Origin: Bettongia penicillata ogilbyi
Lineage: Eukaryota > Chordata > Mammalia > Diprotodontia > Potoroidae
Assembly (NCBI GenBank): GCA_023548195.1
Contig: JAJHZJ010000041.1
Location: forward strand, 1,240,001-1,304,000
DNA length: 64,000 bases
Reading direction: 5' to 3'
The notes under the pieces are model-generated. The model was given only the letters and a program-made list of their open reading frames with translations. It had not been told where the DNA came from and made no database searches. Both the position numbers and the translations under genes were made by a program. The number at the start of each line of letters is the position of its first letter. The stretch's first letter is position 1. Below are positions 22,263 through 33,639 of the stretch, in pieces.

Positions 22263-22835
22263 AAGCCCTGAACAACCTGGCCCCAAACCTCCCTTCCAGC
22301 CTCATTGAACAGGCTCTTCCCCACTCAGTTAAAGTGGCCTTCTTTCTGTTCCTCACACATCTTCTGTCTCCATACCTTTGAACTGACTATATCCTAGAAT
22401 ACACTTTCTCTCTACTTCTACCTCACAGAGTTTCTCCCTTCCTTTGAGATCCAGCTCAAGTATACCTTCTGCATGAAACTTTTCCTGATCACCTTGCTAG
22501 TGCCCTCCCACTCAAACTACTTTGTTAGGCAGTAAATTAATAAGCATTCATTAAGAGTTTACCATGTGCCAAACACCAACCCTAAGCTCTGGGGATGCAA
22601 AGAAAGGCCAAAAAAAAACCCAAACAAAAAAAAACAAAAGCAGTCCCTGCTTTGTATGTATTTGTATTCATTCACTTTATATTTATGCTGTATATCATTT
22701 TATATGTACTTAACTCCCCCCTTAGAATGTAAGCTCACTGAAAGTAGGGAATTTCTGCTTCTTTGTACTTGTATCCTCAGTGCCTAACTGTACCTAACAC
22801 ACAGTGGGTATTTAATAAAGGCTTGCTGATTGATT
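22263..22835 (+). mobile_element. L2 LINE inserted into L1
   Basis: The L2 3' region in sense: CCCTGAACAACCTGGCCCC, TTTGAGATCCAGCTCAAGTA, AGAATGTAAGCTCACTGAAA and GTATTTAATAAAGGCTTGCT. It splits two collinear parts of the L1. GATTGATT occurs on both sides, which could be target duplication or L2 tail. Confidence 0.8.
22525..22645 (-). mobile_element. Second L2 end nested inside the first L2
   Basis: AAGCATTCATTAAGAGTTTA, GTGCCAAACACCAACCCTAAG and AAAAGCAGTCCCTGC are an antisense L2 terminus with an A-rich insertion. Flanking CTTTG on both sides may be a short target duplication. Confidence 0.7.
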
Positions 22836-23599
22836 AAAATAAATAAGAACAAGAGTCATTCTTGAAAAAGATAAATGGTCAAAGAATATATATAATAAAT
22901 TCAAGTTTTAAAAAATACTAAGGTCTCACCTTATATTCATCAGATTAGCAAAGACAACAAAAAAAGGAAAACAACAGACAGTGATTTTCTATTAGCAAAA
23001 GTATGGTAAGGTTTGAGCCATTTTGTAAAGCAATTTGGAACTAATCTCTAAACATCACAACTGTATAAGGAATCTATTTCAAAGAGTTTGTTTTAAAGAG
23101 CAAATGGATGCATACATACAAAAATATTCATAACAGAACCTTCTGTTGTGGCAAAGAACTGGAAATTTTGGAAGCACCCATTAATTGGGGAAAGGCTGGG
23201 CACATCATGGTATATGAATATAATGGAAAAACATTGTGCCATAAGAAACACCAGGATGAATTTTATGAATTGATGCTGAGTGAAGTGAGCAGGAAAGCAA
23301 CCTCTAAAATGACTACAATGTTGTAAACCAAAACAATGTGAAAGACTCAAGAATGCTGATCAACTCAATAACTAACCGTGATTCCAGAAGATTAATAATA
23401 GCGAAGCATGCTTCCCAGTTCTTGATAAAGAGACATAATTTTTCAGATATTTTCAGATATGACCAATGTATGTCTTTGTTTGAGGGCTTGGAATAGGTTG
23501 GAGTTGGGGGAATGGGAATAGTAATGCCAATTTAAAAAAAGAACAGATCAAGAAAAAATTTTAAGATCCAAGAGGAAGAAGTTCAGTTTTGACATTAAC

Positions 23600-24000
23600 A
23601 TGCTATACTTGTCACATACTATTAGAAGAAAAACTGTACAATGTCACAATTTCATAAACAATATTCTATTCCTCTTTTATATGGAAATAAATATGCAAAT
23701 ATTTGCATTTGCTGATGTTTGCCATGTTGAGAATAACAAAAACAATGAAAATTAAAATCTTGACATCTTACTTGCACAACTAAAAGTGCAATTAGTACTT
23801 CCTACCAAAGAACTTATAAGACTTTTGGGACATTCTGTATAGGAAAACCTCAAGTTTTCTTTAAATCAAACTAAAAGTTAAAGCACTTGTAAATTCATGA
23901 GCCCAAATTATTTTCTCACAATTCTAAGGTTTTTTTTTTCCCCTTTAGCCACCATAAAATAAAACCCACCCTACTGCTAGAAAGAGATAGTCAAAAGTGA
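23600..24000. other. Intronic DNA with no recognised feature
   Basis: No repeat family or gene recognised. Confidence 0.45.
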
Positions 24001-24004
24001 ACCA

Positions 24005-24900
24005 ATGGAAATACAGTCACAAAATCCAAGAGACAGAAGGGACCCTGGAGACTACTAATTTAGTCCAAAATAATACTTCCTACAACCAGTCCCAACAAGT
24101 AATCATTCAGCTGAATTCAAGGAAGGAGACACTACCTCCTACCATCAATATTTCATTTTTAGATATTGCTCCATTTTAGCAATTTCTTTGCATTGAGTCT
24201 AACTCTGCAATTATTTTATCTAGTTCAGTTCTCTGGGGAACAATCATGAAGTCTCATCCCTCTTCCACACTGCAGTCTTTTAAACACTTGAAGATAACTA
24301 TTATGTCTTCCCAAGGTCCTCTTCTCAAAGTTCCTTTAGGAGCCATCTACTTTAACAGTATTAAGCATCTTCTTACCCCTTTGTTGCCCATCTTTGGACA
24401 CTCTCCAGTTTAGCAGTATCCTTCTTCAATTTAGTATCGAGTTTTTGTTATCAATACAACCTAAGACCATAATAGCTTTCTTTCTTTAAAAAAAAACTAC
24501 CTTATCACTCTCTTGAATCATAGTGAGCTTTCAGTGCATGCAAAAAACCCCAGATTTTTTTCACAGGAAGTGCTGTCTATTCATACCTCTTACATCTTGC
24601 AGTCATAAAGCTAGCTATGCTACTCCCCTATCCCTAGATGCATTCCTTTACATTTGTTCTTATTCAGTTTAATCATATTAAGTTTGGATCAATCATCCAT
24701 CCCATAGAGATCTTCTGGGATCAAGTCTGTTATCTGTCACATCAACTATCCTGCTCAGCTTTTTATCATCAGTAAATTTGACAAACATGCTATCTGTGGC
24801 TTTATCCATGTCACTGATAAAAGTGTTAAACAGAACAGAGGTAAGGACAGATCTCTGGGAAACTACGTTGACACTGGACCATTAATTCTCTTAGGGTTTG
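24005..24900 (-). mobile_element. CR1/L3-type LINE, long 3' fragment
   Basis: Plus-strand text follows the complement of a CR1-clade 3' half in order: AGAGACAGAAGGGACCCTGG, TTAAACACTTGAAGATAACT, TTGCCCATCTTTGGACACTC, ATCATCAGTAAATTTGACAA, CATGTCACTGATAAAAGTGT and GATCTCTGGGAAACTACG. This is the longest CR1-like piece in the window. Confidence 0.75.
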
Positions 24901-24908
24901 ATCATTTC

Positions 24909-25033
24909 TAATCCAAAATTCCCTCCCCTAATGGGGGAGGGGGGAGACATTGGATTATTATTTAAACTCTTGGGATTTGGTCATTTTAATCCAAAATTCC
25001 CTCCCCTAATGGGGGAGGGAGGAGAGTAGATTA
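24909..25033. repeat. Two tandem 78-base units, each a palindromic hairpin
   Basis: Each unit contains TAATCCAA, then CCCTCCCC-TAAT-GGGGGAGGG, then a TTGGATTA or TAGATTA closing arm. Hairpin 1 is 24909-24957 and hairpin 2 is 24987-25033. The 32 bases from TAATCC to GGGGGAGGG are identical between the units. Confidence 0.85.
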
Positions 25034-25050
25034 TCTCCATTATATTATAA

Positions 25051-25105
25051 AGAATTCTCTTCCTTGTCAAGAGACAGGAATTCTCTTGACAGGGAGGAGA
25101 ATTCT
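25051..25105 (+). repeat. Near-perfect 24-bp stem hairpin
   Basis: The left arm 25051-25074 and right arm 25082-25105 pair at 22 of 24 positions around a 7-base loop. The two mismatches are G.T pairs on the plus strand, so a plus-strand RNA could pair fully. It ends symmetrically in AGAATTCT. It could be a small fold-back element or, less likely, a small-RNA precursor. Confidence 0.8.
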
Positions 25106-25149
25106 TCATATCAGTCTCTCTTAAACACTACAGTATTCATTAAAATAAG

Positions 25150-25350
25150 TAGTGGAGAAAAAAGGGCATTTAATTTAAAGTCAGAAAACCTGGCTTCAAA
25201 TTCTAGGTAACTATTTGCTAGCTGTTTGACCTTGGACAAGTCAATTAACTTCTCTATGTCTCTTCTTTTTTCTTACCTGTAAAATTACAAGGGTTGGGCA
25301 AGATAATCACTAGGTTCCATCAGTTCTAAATCTTTTGATCCTGTAATTTC
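25150..25350 (+). repeat. Old MIR-like tRNA-derived SINE
   Basis: AAGTCAGAAAACCTGGCTTC, GCTAGCTGTTTGACCTTGGA, CAAGTCAATTAACTTCTCTA and TCACTAGGTTCCATCAGTTC in family order. Confidence 0.8.
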
Positions 25351-26170
25351 CTCAACAACAACATTCATTTCAACTTTTCAAAGAATCCAATAAGTCACAA
25401 CACTTTCAACTAACCATTAAATTATGCAGCTAAAATCTTTGCTTATTTGCCATTTCACCACTCACTACCACCAAACCTTCTATATCTATTTACCCTGAAT
25501 ATTTTTTTTAAACTGGTATTTCAACATCTGAAAACAATCATCCCCATACATCACTTTATAGCTTTTCTACGTCTGTAATAGTTCTCTCATTATCTCTTCC
25601 TACACTCCACTTATGCCTAAAAACAAATGCCCAGGTGGACAAAGTAACTCTCCTCTACTTTAAATTGCACCTGCTCACATGGAGAAAATCATTCTCTCTT
25701 CGAGCAATAGTCTAGTCACTTATATACAAGCTAGACATTAAAACGGCAAGAAAAGGAAGAACTAAAACAAGAAAGGAAAGTGTCTATCTTATAATTTAAC
25801 ATCGGGAAGTCTTTGCCTCTAACTCCTAAAGCCATATATGGCACTCTTCATACTACAATGGAAGTTCAATAAATGTCACTTAGCACTGCTGAGACAAACT
25901 GGACACACATTTAGAATTCTAAAGCAATTAAGTAAAGGTCACTTAAAACTAGAATGGCATATTCAAGACAGAGTCAAGTTCTGAATTATCCAAAATAATG
26001 GAAAGCAGAAATAATATAGCAAGGTGATTCAAAACTCAAGATATCGCAAATCATTTGTATATGACAAGTTAATCAACATTTTAAAATTATTTATATTTTA
26101 AGTATTCTTGGGGAGAGAATTTGTTTTTTGAAAAGAATGTGAAAAAATCCTTTTGTAAATCTAAAACAAT
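25351..26170. other. Intronic DNA with no recognised feature
   Basis: No confident repeat or gene. Confidence 0.45.
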
Positions 26171-26174
26171 GCTT

Positions 26175-26250
26175 TTTGTTGTTTAGTCATTTTCAATCAT
26201 GGAGTTTTCTTGGCAAAGATACTAGAGTGGTTTGTCATCTTCTTCTCCAT
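26175..26250 (-). mobile_element. Marsupial tRNA-derived SINE, 3' part only
   Basis: TTGTTGTTTAGTCATTTTCAA, GTTTTCTTGGCAAAGATACT and AGAGTGGTTTGTCATCTTC are the complement of the SINE tail. Confidence 0.8.
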
Positions 26251-26264
26251 AAAAAACATATAGT

Positions 26265-26485
26265 GAGATTCATAATAAATAATGGCTAACATTGATATAG
26301 TACATTAAGGTTTACAAAGCACTTTACAAATATTATATTTTATCATTATTAGTCAGTAGTTGTTATTATTATCACCATTTTTACAGGTGAAGAAACCGAA
26401 GCAAGCGGAAGTCAAGTGACTTGCTCAGGGTCACACAGCTATAAGTATCTGAGGAAACATTTTGACTCTGATTCCAGTATTCTCT
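26265..26485 (+). repeat. MIR SINE
   Basis: AGGTTTACAAAGCACTTTAC, ACAGGTGAAGAAACCGAAG, TGACTTGCTCAGGGTCACAC and the following 3' text. Confidence 0.9.
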
Positions 26486-26829
26486 CCATTGTACCATCTA
26501 CACATTAAAACTGTATTTTCACATACATTCTCTGCATAGCCTCAAAGTAGGGCATGTTTGCATATGATTTGATGATAATATACTCATATTAAGGAGCATG
26601 CATTTCTGAAGTACACAAGAGAACCCTCTCTTGTGGACAGGATTCAAAATTATGCTCTATGGCAGGAAAGACCAAACTAGGTTTTAAAAGAGGAAAGCCA
26701 TATGAAAGTAAGGGCATACATAGTAACATTTAACTATTTTTTTTTGCTTTTGTTTTTTTTTATTCTCCCAAAAGTTGAGGCATTTTATTTTTCTGTTCAC
26801 TTGTGTTGCATTGGCATACTAATTATCCC

Positions 26830-26945
26830 TTTTTTGAGGCAACTAGAGTTAAGTGACTTGCTCACAATCACATAGCTAGTAAATGTCTGAGGCTGCGGGG
26901 TCTTCTGACTCCAGGGCTGGTGCTCTCTCCACTAGGTTCTGTGCC
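26830..26945 (-). mobile_element. Marsupial tRNA-derived SINE, 5' half
   Basis: Complement of the SINE head: TTAAGTGACTTGCTCACAAT, CACATAGCTAGTAAATGTCT, GACTCCAGGGCTGGTGCTCT and CCACTAGGTTCTGTGCC. Confidence 0.85.
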
Positions 26946-27459
26946 TCCTAGCTGCTGCTATCCATTCTTTTAACCATCACTTTTATTTCAGTTTTACAAA
27001 AGCTTTTCTGCTCTATCAATAATTTTATCTTAGTGCAAATATTATTTTCCAAGGATAGACGCAGGTCTGTTCAATGAGAAAGATGACAATCTGAATTTTA
27101 TCCTCTTGACAAAATAAACTTTTGCATTACGAAGGTATGAGCTCAAAGATTTTTGTAAGTGTAATTCCAAAGTCCTAAAGCTTGGAATAAGTCTGGAAAG
27201 ATCTTCTAAGTCTCAAAACACTGTACTAAAGAGAAGAGAATAAATGTTTCCAATTGGTATGAAATTGAAGTCTACTATAATTTGCCCCCAGCCTAAAAAC
27301 ATCTCCCAAGAAGACCTAGTAGATTGCCTAACATATATATTCTAAGAAGCCCCCTGTTAAAATGCAAATCAACCAGATATTTCCATCATTAATACCTACC
27401 TCTGTGGGAAATGTTTATTCCTTGGGAGGGAAAATGACACAGGAAAAAAGATCTTTTAT

Positions 27460-27585
27460 AATAATCAAAAAATATAAAGCATCTCTTATGCCCCCAGAAA
27501 CTATGCAAGGCACTGAATTTACAAATGCAAAATTACATAGCCCTTGCCCTCAAGTAACTTATGTTCCATAGGAGGTACTGAGGTA
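27460..27585 (-). mobile_element. L2 3' end
   Basis: CATCTCTTATGCCCCCAGAA, CTATGCAAGGCACTGAATTT and CCCTTGCCCTCAAGTAACTT. Confidence 0.75.
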
Positions 27586-27589
27586 AACT

Positions 27590-27740
27590 ACTGACTCTGC
27601 AGACAGAGGATGCATATTCAATTCTTGTCTAACATTTACTACTTAGGTGACTACAGATAAATCAATAATTCTCCATGGGCCTTACTTAGTTTACACATAT
27701 GTAAAATGGAGTGATTAGACAGTTTCTGGAGTTTTATTCA
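27590..27740 (+). repeat. tRNA-derived SINE, diverged
   Basis: ACTACTTAGGTGACTACAGA, CTCCATGGGCCTTACTTAGT and ACATATGTAAAATGGAGTGA in SINE order. Confidence 0.6.
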
Positions 27741-27764
27741 GGTCTTGACCTCTGATCTCAATCA

Positions 27765-27990
27765 AATATACATAAATAAATAATACAAGATAAGTACAAA
27801 GTAAATTTGGAGAGAGGGAGGAGATAAAAAGCTGAAGGGGAGGAGTATCTGAAAGGCCTCATGAGGAAGTGGTTTGAGCTGGCTTTTGAAGGGAACTAGG
27901 TACTCTAAGCAACAGAAGTAAGACGAAAGAACATTTCAGACATGGCAGACAGCTGTGCAAAGGAACCAATGCAGGGTGCCCCCAAACCTT
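27765..27990 (-). mobile_element. L2 fragment
   Basis: ACAAGATAAGTACAAAGTAA, TTTGAGCTGGCTTTTGAAGG and AACATTTCAGACATGGCAGA match the L2 region just upstream of its 3' end, in complement. Confidence 0.7.
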
Positions 27991-28034
27991 AAAACTGCAC
28001 TAAGACTTTGGGGATCTCCCTTACAGTTTACATT

Positions 28035-28225
28035 TTCATATGCTTTAAAGTCCTGCAAAGCAATTTGCATACCTGATCACATTTGAGTCTCACAAACACC
28101 TTGGTTAACACAAGCACTACTATCAACATTTACAGATGAGGAAACTGATCCTCAAAAACTTAAGTGACTTGCTTATGGTCACTCAGAGAGTATCATTTGA
28201 ACCAGGTCTCTCCTAACAGAGGCAC
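28035..28225 (+). repeat. MIR SINE
   Basis: GCAAAGCAATTTGCATACCT, TTTACAGATGAGGAAACTGA and AAGTGACTTGCTTATGGTCA. Confidence 0.88.
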
Positions 28226-28344
28226 AAGGAAACTATACTAAGTTGTAGCTAACTTTTAACAAAATCTTATGATCTACTGTCAACCTCCGAGCTATTTTTG
28301 AAGGTTTTAAAAAAAACACTTGGACAATAGCAACAAAACATGAC

Positions 28345-28530
28345 TTAGTGGAGAAAATACTGGATTCGGAATTAGAGAAAACTGGAAATCAGCTTTCAAG
28401 GAACTTACTTAGTTGTTTGACCTTGGGAAAATCACTTAAACTTCTCATCAGTCAAAAGGATATTTGTATGAGGTACCTGCTTGAGAATCAAATGAGATAA
28501 TGTACTAGAGCAGTTTACAGACTTAAATCT
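28345..28530 (+). repeat. Old tRNA-derived SINE
   Basis: AAATACTGGATTCGGAATTA, TTGACCTTGGGAAAATCACT, and GAATCAAATGAGATAATGTA as in MIR-class SINEs. Confidence 0.6.
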
Positions 28531-28534
28531 TAAG

Positions 28535-29525
28535 TAACTATAAGCTATAGCATGAGCCCATAAATCTGTCTGAACACTTTTCTTTTGAGTAGTACCTCAT
28601 TCATCTTCCCCAAACTATCCATTCCTATTTGGGGCCACTCTAGTTTAAGCAAATAAAAATGTCCTCTGCAGTCTTTGGCGTCTTCCCTCAGAATATAGGT
28701 TAAAGCACTCACAGTATTATAAAATTAATGTTTTCCCTAGCATCCTCTGTTAAAGTAACCTAATGTGGTACAACTCACTAGAACTAGAGGCATTATTAGG
28801 ATTCCAGTGCTCAATTAGGCTTCTTCTACCAGAAGAGTCTCCTTTCTACTTGGCAGCCTGGAGGGATTACAGGGGGAAGACTTCCACTCCTGGTCCCCTT
28901 TTTCTGGGACTTTTCCTTCTCAATCTCTCATTTGGCCTACCCACCCATGGGGCTTTAAGGACTTTTTGCATGGGAACCAAGGTCCGCAGCCATCTGTGCC
29001 CAGGGGGCACACTGCTTCCTGCCCTGCTGTGACACCCCCTCCTCTACCCCATGAGCTAGCTCAGTGTATGGTGTGTTGTGATTCCCAGCAACTTCGTGCT
29101 GGCTGTCTGATTTTCCCCAGTCCAGGTACTGCTTAATTCTGTCATAAAATGAGAATTTTTATATCCAAGGATTTCAAACTATGGTAGGTAATCTAGAAAA
29201 TGGACATGTGCAAAATCTACCTCTTACTGAATATGTCAAGAGAAAAAATAAACAGCTATATATCTTCAAAAGGTTTTTGCACAGTGGCAAGATCTAAGGC
29301 ATGTTAGACCTTGGTTCATCTTAATTTTGTTGCAAAATCCAATTCTACTATCTCAGCACTCAGGAAGTATTTTATGGGTATCTGACTTGTAATAGAAAAA
29401 TAAATCTATATGCTTTATGTAATAGCTATGTTTATAAGAAGTCCAGTATTCTTTTCATTGACGATAAATACTGACGTGAATGTCTTTGGCACAAGAACAC
29501 AACTAAATTGCTAACAATTCCAAAA
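28535..29525. other. Intronic DNA with a GC-rich patch, unrecognised
   Basis: 28760-29120 is clearly richer in G and C than its surroundings, and an 89-codon open frame covers 28763-29032. Its translation has no motif I recognise. CpG is not enriched, so it is not a CpG island. Confidence 0.4.
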
Positions 29526-29529
29526 CAGA

Positions 29530-29578
29530 TAGATAAGGTGGATGGATGGGTGGATGGATGGGTGGGTGGAGGATGAAG
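29530..29578 (+). repeat. (GGAT/GGGT)n simple repeat
   Basis: GGATGGATGG and GGTGGATGGATGGGTGG units. Confidence 0.92.
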
Positions 29579-29589
29579 TGACAGATGAA

Positions 29590-29705
29590 TGAAAAGGAAT
29601 TTATTAATTTATTACTATGTGCAAAGTGCTAGGGAATCAAATATAAAGTTGAGATAGTCCCTGCTCTCAAGGACCACATTCACGTAGTGGGAAATAACAC
29701 ATATA
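29590..29705 (-). mobile_element. L2 3' end
   Basis: TTATTACTATGTGCAAAGTG, GATAGTCCCTGCTCTCAAGG and CACATTCACGTAGTGGG. Confidence 0.8.
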
Positions 29706-29709
29706 GATG

Positions 29710-30805
29710 CAATCAAATGAAACACAGAAGGAAGGGCCAATGGGTCTTTTGGCAACTGCAAGGAAGACAAAGTATAAGATTCTTTTCTTTAGGGTCATTT
29801 CCACTGATAAAATCATATTCATTTCTGATGATCTGTGGACAAGCAATATGAAAAATACTTACCTCAATCTACAACATATACCTGAAATTACTAAATTCAC
29901 TCCATCACCCCAATTAATCTGAAGGTTGCTTGAAAATTTTTAAATTAAAAAATAAGTTTTAAGACATGAAATTCAAATGCACAAGATTGAAAAATCCCAT
30001 GCAGTCCACTTTAAACCAGCCCAATATTGAACATTTGGTTGCTACCCTCTCACATCCCCCACTTAAAAGTGCAAAACCCTGCTCAGCTCATTGAGCATGA
30101 CAAATTGTGTCAACTCTCTCTTAAAGTGGTCCATTGATCTGCCTAGTAACTGGTTTTCTCTGACCTTCACAGAGTCCTCAGATTCATTCACTCTATTCTG
30201 TGTGGTGACTCCTGGTTGTTTGAGAACACGTCCTACTTCTTTTCCTTTTGCTCAATGCATACATAACTGAAATCCTTCCCTGTTTTGTATGACCTTGCCT
30301 CTGGCCCCTTGAACTTAGTACCAGTACCCCACAAGAACTGTGTGTTCTACGGGGAATTAATTCCCTACCTCCTGGGCTTCAGCTCCAGGGAGAACAGGCC
30401 AATCAAGACCAAATCATCTATCATGTGAAAATGGAGACAATAAAGAGGTTTTTATTTCAGGTGGGCAGAGTACCAGGTCTAGAGGGCAGAAGCAATGATT
30501 GCAATTATCCTTTTATGGTTTCTACCGTAGAATCCTGTACATCCTGGCATTCACTAAATGGCATTTGATTAAGGTGAGAATGAAACCGCTCTATCAACAA
30601 TGATGCTGTCCTGTCCTACTCTACAACAGGAACAGAGTGAGGGACTTTTTTGCTAGCAGTTTGGGGATATTTATGCCACTACCCATATTTTCTCCATAGT
30701 ACCAAAGGGGTGAGGTGAGACCAAAGGTCACCAAAGGACTACAGAAACATAGATGGAAAGCTGGAAGGGAACTTTCTACCTTACCCACCCTACCCTACCC
30801 CAATC
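29710..30805. other. Intronic DNA with no recognised feature
   Basis: No family recognised. An AATAAA-containing stretch near 30440 is not supported by other LTR features. Confidence 0.4.
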
Positions 30806-30807
30806 CC

Positions 30808-30910
30808 ACCCTTCTCATTTTACAGATGAGGAAACTGAGGTCCAAAGAAGTGACTTTCCCAAAGTCCCACAGGTAGGAAGGAAGTGGCAAAGTCAAGATT
30901 CAAGCCTAGG
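30808..30910 (+). repeat. MIR centre fragment
   Basis: CATTTTACAGATGAGGAAAC with TGAGGTCCAAAGAAGTGACT and the following CCACAGGTAGG. Confidence 0.85.
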
Positions 30911-30914
30911 TTCA

Positions 30915-32435
30915 CATTAGTAAAGCTAAAGAGAATTTCTGGGGGAAAAGGTAGATATATAAACAACACTGCTAGTGTATTCACATGTTAGAGGCATTTC
31001 TAATCTTGGAATTTCGTGTGCCTTAGCAATTACTGCTGAAATGCATAGTAGGCACAGAAACACAATACCATAGTAATATTGATAAATTTCCCTTCTGACA
31101 GTATTATGTCTCACCAGAAATGTCTAGTCTCACACAATCCTTGAGAATAGCATTAAAATAAACAAACACTACAATATCCTGGACTGCTAAAATCGATCAT
31201 CCATTTAATTAAAATGTCTGTCCTATGGGTGATTTATAGAATCTTGTCATCATTTGGTCATCACCTAGGGTGGATATAGATTGGTAACTACAGGCACATC
31301 AGAAAGAACTCTGACATTAATTACTATGCCAAAGGGAATGGTCCCCTGGTATAAACAAGCAATGTAATATCCAGTTCCTCCTTATGACACAGCTAATAGG
31401 GAAATAACTTACAAACTAAAGTACAAGAAATCCATTCATGTTAAGAAATACACAAGGATGTGTGTGATCTACATCACGCTAAGAATTTACTATAGAAATA
31501 ATATAAGTATTAATATTAAAGCTGTACAAATCACAGAGTAATGAGTTAATTCATCCCCACCCCTAACAAGTGGGGTGGTGGCCCTTGTTAAGACATCATC
31601 CTTTCTCATTTTTTTAAAAAACCAAACAAACAGCTCCAAAGGCCAAGTTCATTAATTGCCTAGTATAGATCCAGACTAAGAGGAGGCAGCTCTAAAAGGG
31701 TTTCATCTTCTTCGTTATAAAGAGTGCTTAAAGTTGCATCTTAAAATTCAAACTCATAAAACTGACAAGTTAATAAAATGTTTTTCCAATAAAAATTAGG
31801 CATTTGAATTTTCTGTAAATTGGCTTTACAAGAAATTCTGGTTAAAAAATTTAGTTTACTATTAAAACGCTACAACATAGCTGAAATGGATTCTGAAATG
31901 GATTCATTTTGTGAACTGGACAAGTTATTCATCTCTCTGATTTTCAGTCTCCTTTCCCAAAAGACTGCTAGCATCCCCTCCTATCCTAAAAGTCTATTCT
32001 ATGATCCTAAAGTGAGCTGAAGTTTTCCTCTTTCCTTTCCACATGAAGAAATCTTGTTTTTATGTATTTCATTATAGAATTAGTTCTATGACTTCCTTAT
32101 ATGCTTCTGAACATATTTAGAATTAGTATGAATAAATTCAGATTGATCACGAATACTATGCAAATGATCAAAAGATTAACTGTGATAGTCATTTAGAGAA
32201 ACCTTTTGAATTCTATTTTCTCCTTCAAATCAGAAATGGATTCTACCAAGCCACATATGAAGTAGCCACTATGCCACATTTGTACAAATGCTTTAGAACT
32301 AAGATTTTTTCCAGTACTGAAAAGCTTCAAAATTCCCATAAGACTAATACACTTTGAAGGTGTGATCCCAAGAGAAGAGACAGATTTGCATCAATCCATT
32401 ACACACACATTTACCCTGGCTTCTTGCAAGAAACA
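30915..32435. other. Intronic DNA with no recognised feature
   Basis: About 1.5 kb with no recognised repeat, RNA or coding similarity. The low density of repeats makes it a place to look for conserved elements. Confidence 0.4.
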
Positions 32436-32439
32436 GTGA

Positions 32440-32645
32440 TGTTCTTAGTAATAGTTAACAGTTATCCAAATAATTTCACTTTCAGTGAGATGTTTTCCTC
32501 ACAATAACCCTTGCCTGTGAAGTAGAGTCATACATGCATTATCATCCTCATTTCACACAGGAGGAGACTGAGGCTAAAAGACTGTGACTTGCCCATGGTC
32601 CAAAGATGTTAAATCACAAAGGTGAGACTCAACTTCAGCTAATAA
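32440..32645 (+). repeat. MIR SINE
   Basis: CATCCTCATTTCACACAGGA, GGAGACTGAGGCTAAAAGAC and TGACTTGCCCATGGTCCAAA. Confidence 0.85.
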
Positions 32646-32744
32646 TTTAACATCAGTATTTTTTCCTCTTCACAGAATTGCCATATTCATTTTCAAGAGG
32701 GGCAAAAAAGAGATAATTTTATGAAAAAAAAGATAGAGTCTATA

Positions 32745-32945
32745 ACAGCTTAGTTTATAGTTACCTAATAGTTTAATACAAAGTATTTTTCTACATATTA
32801 TCTCCATCGATTGCCACAATAACGCAATACTGATTATCCCCATTTTATAGACAAAGAAAAAGAGGGTAATCAACTTGCCTTAAGTCTTATAGCCAGTACT
32901 TGACCATAGATTATCTGAATTCAAGTCTACTACTCTGTACTGTAG
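32745..32945 (+). repeat. MIR SINE
   Basis: ACATATTATCTCCATCGATT, TATCCCCATTTTATAGACAA and GAATTCAAGTCTACTACTCT. Confidence 0.8.
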
Positions 32946-33299
32946 GAAATTGGCTTCATCCGTATAACATGTGCAGCCAATGACAAAATACATCTGCCCC
33001 TAGTCTATGGGGCCAAATTTATAGAATTAGAAGGGAAATCATAAAAAAGAAAAACACAAAGAGCTTATCTTCTAAATAAGTACATACCACTATGGAAATT
33101 TAGACTTTCCTTTAAACATTTCTACTGATCACTATTAAATTTGTCTCTCATTTTATAATAAAACATAAAAAATAAAATCAGATCCGGATTCTGCTGATTA
33201 GTTTCCACTGCTCTCCAAATTTTAAGTAAGGTTTCCTGGATTCCCATTTCTCCTCATTGGTCACCTCTGCTGCTCAGATATTACTCCAAAGGAAATATA

Positions 33300-33532
33300 T
33301 TGGGCAAGTGGATACAGCACTGGGCCTGGAGTCTGGAAGACCTCAGTTCAAATCCAATCTCAGAAACTTACTAATTCAGTGATTATAGGTAAATCACTTA
33401 ACCCTGTTTGGCTCAGTTCCTCATACATAAAATGAGATGAAGAAGGACATGGCAAACCACTCTAGGAGGCTTGCCAAGAAAATTCTAAATGGGGTCACAA
33501 AGAATTAGACAAGATTGAACAATAATTATATT
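33300..33532 (+). mobile_element. Marsupial tRNA-derived SINE
   Basis: GGGCAAGTGGATACAGCACT, GGGCCTGGAGTCTGGAAGAC, CATGGCAAACCACTCTAGGA and AATGGGGTCACAAAGAATTA. Nearly complete. Confidence 0.9.
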
Positions 33533-33639
33533 ACATGTTTTAAAAACTGGAGCTTTGTATGACTATAATTTTTTTCACATCTGAACATGGAATTTTCTAT
33601 CCTGAGACCTCTCAGTCTCATCACCATATTCATAGTAAC

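Larger units (their letters stand above)
21325..23570 (+). mobile_element. L1 ORF2 (3' half) interrupted by an L2
   Basis: 21325-22262 matches L1 ORF2 downstream of the reverse-transcriptase core (CTTTCTGTATGTAAGCAAC, TACCATGTCAATAATATAG, AGATATATGGGATTGATTC). 22840-23570 continues with AACAAGAGTCATTCTTGAAA, ATAAATGGTCAAAGAATAT, GTTGTGGCAAAGAACTGGAA and TGATGCTGAGTGAAGTGAGC. Frames are broken throughout; no functional protein remains. Confidence 0.82.

Noticed and set aside
24909..25105. Possible CRISPR-like array
   Set aside because: Only two units, each internally palindromic, without regular spacers or cas genes, and the host is a mammal.
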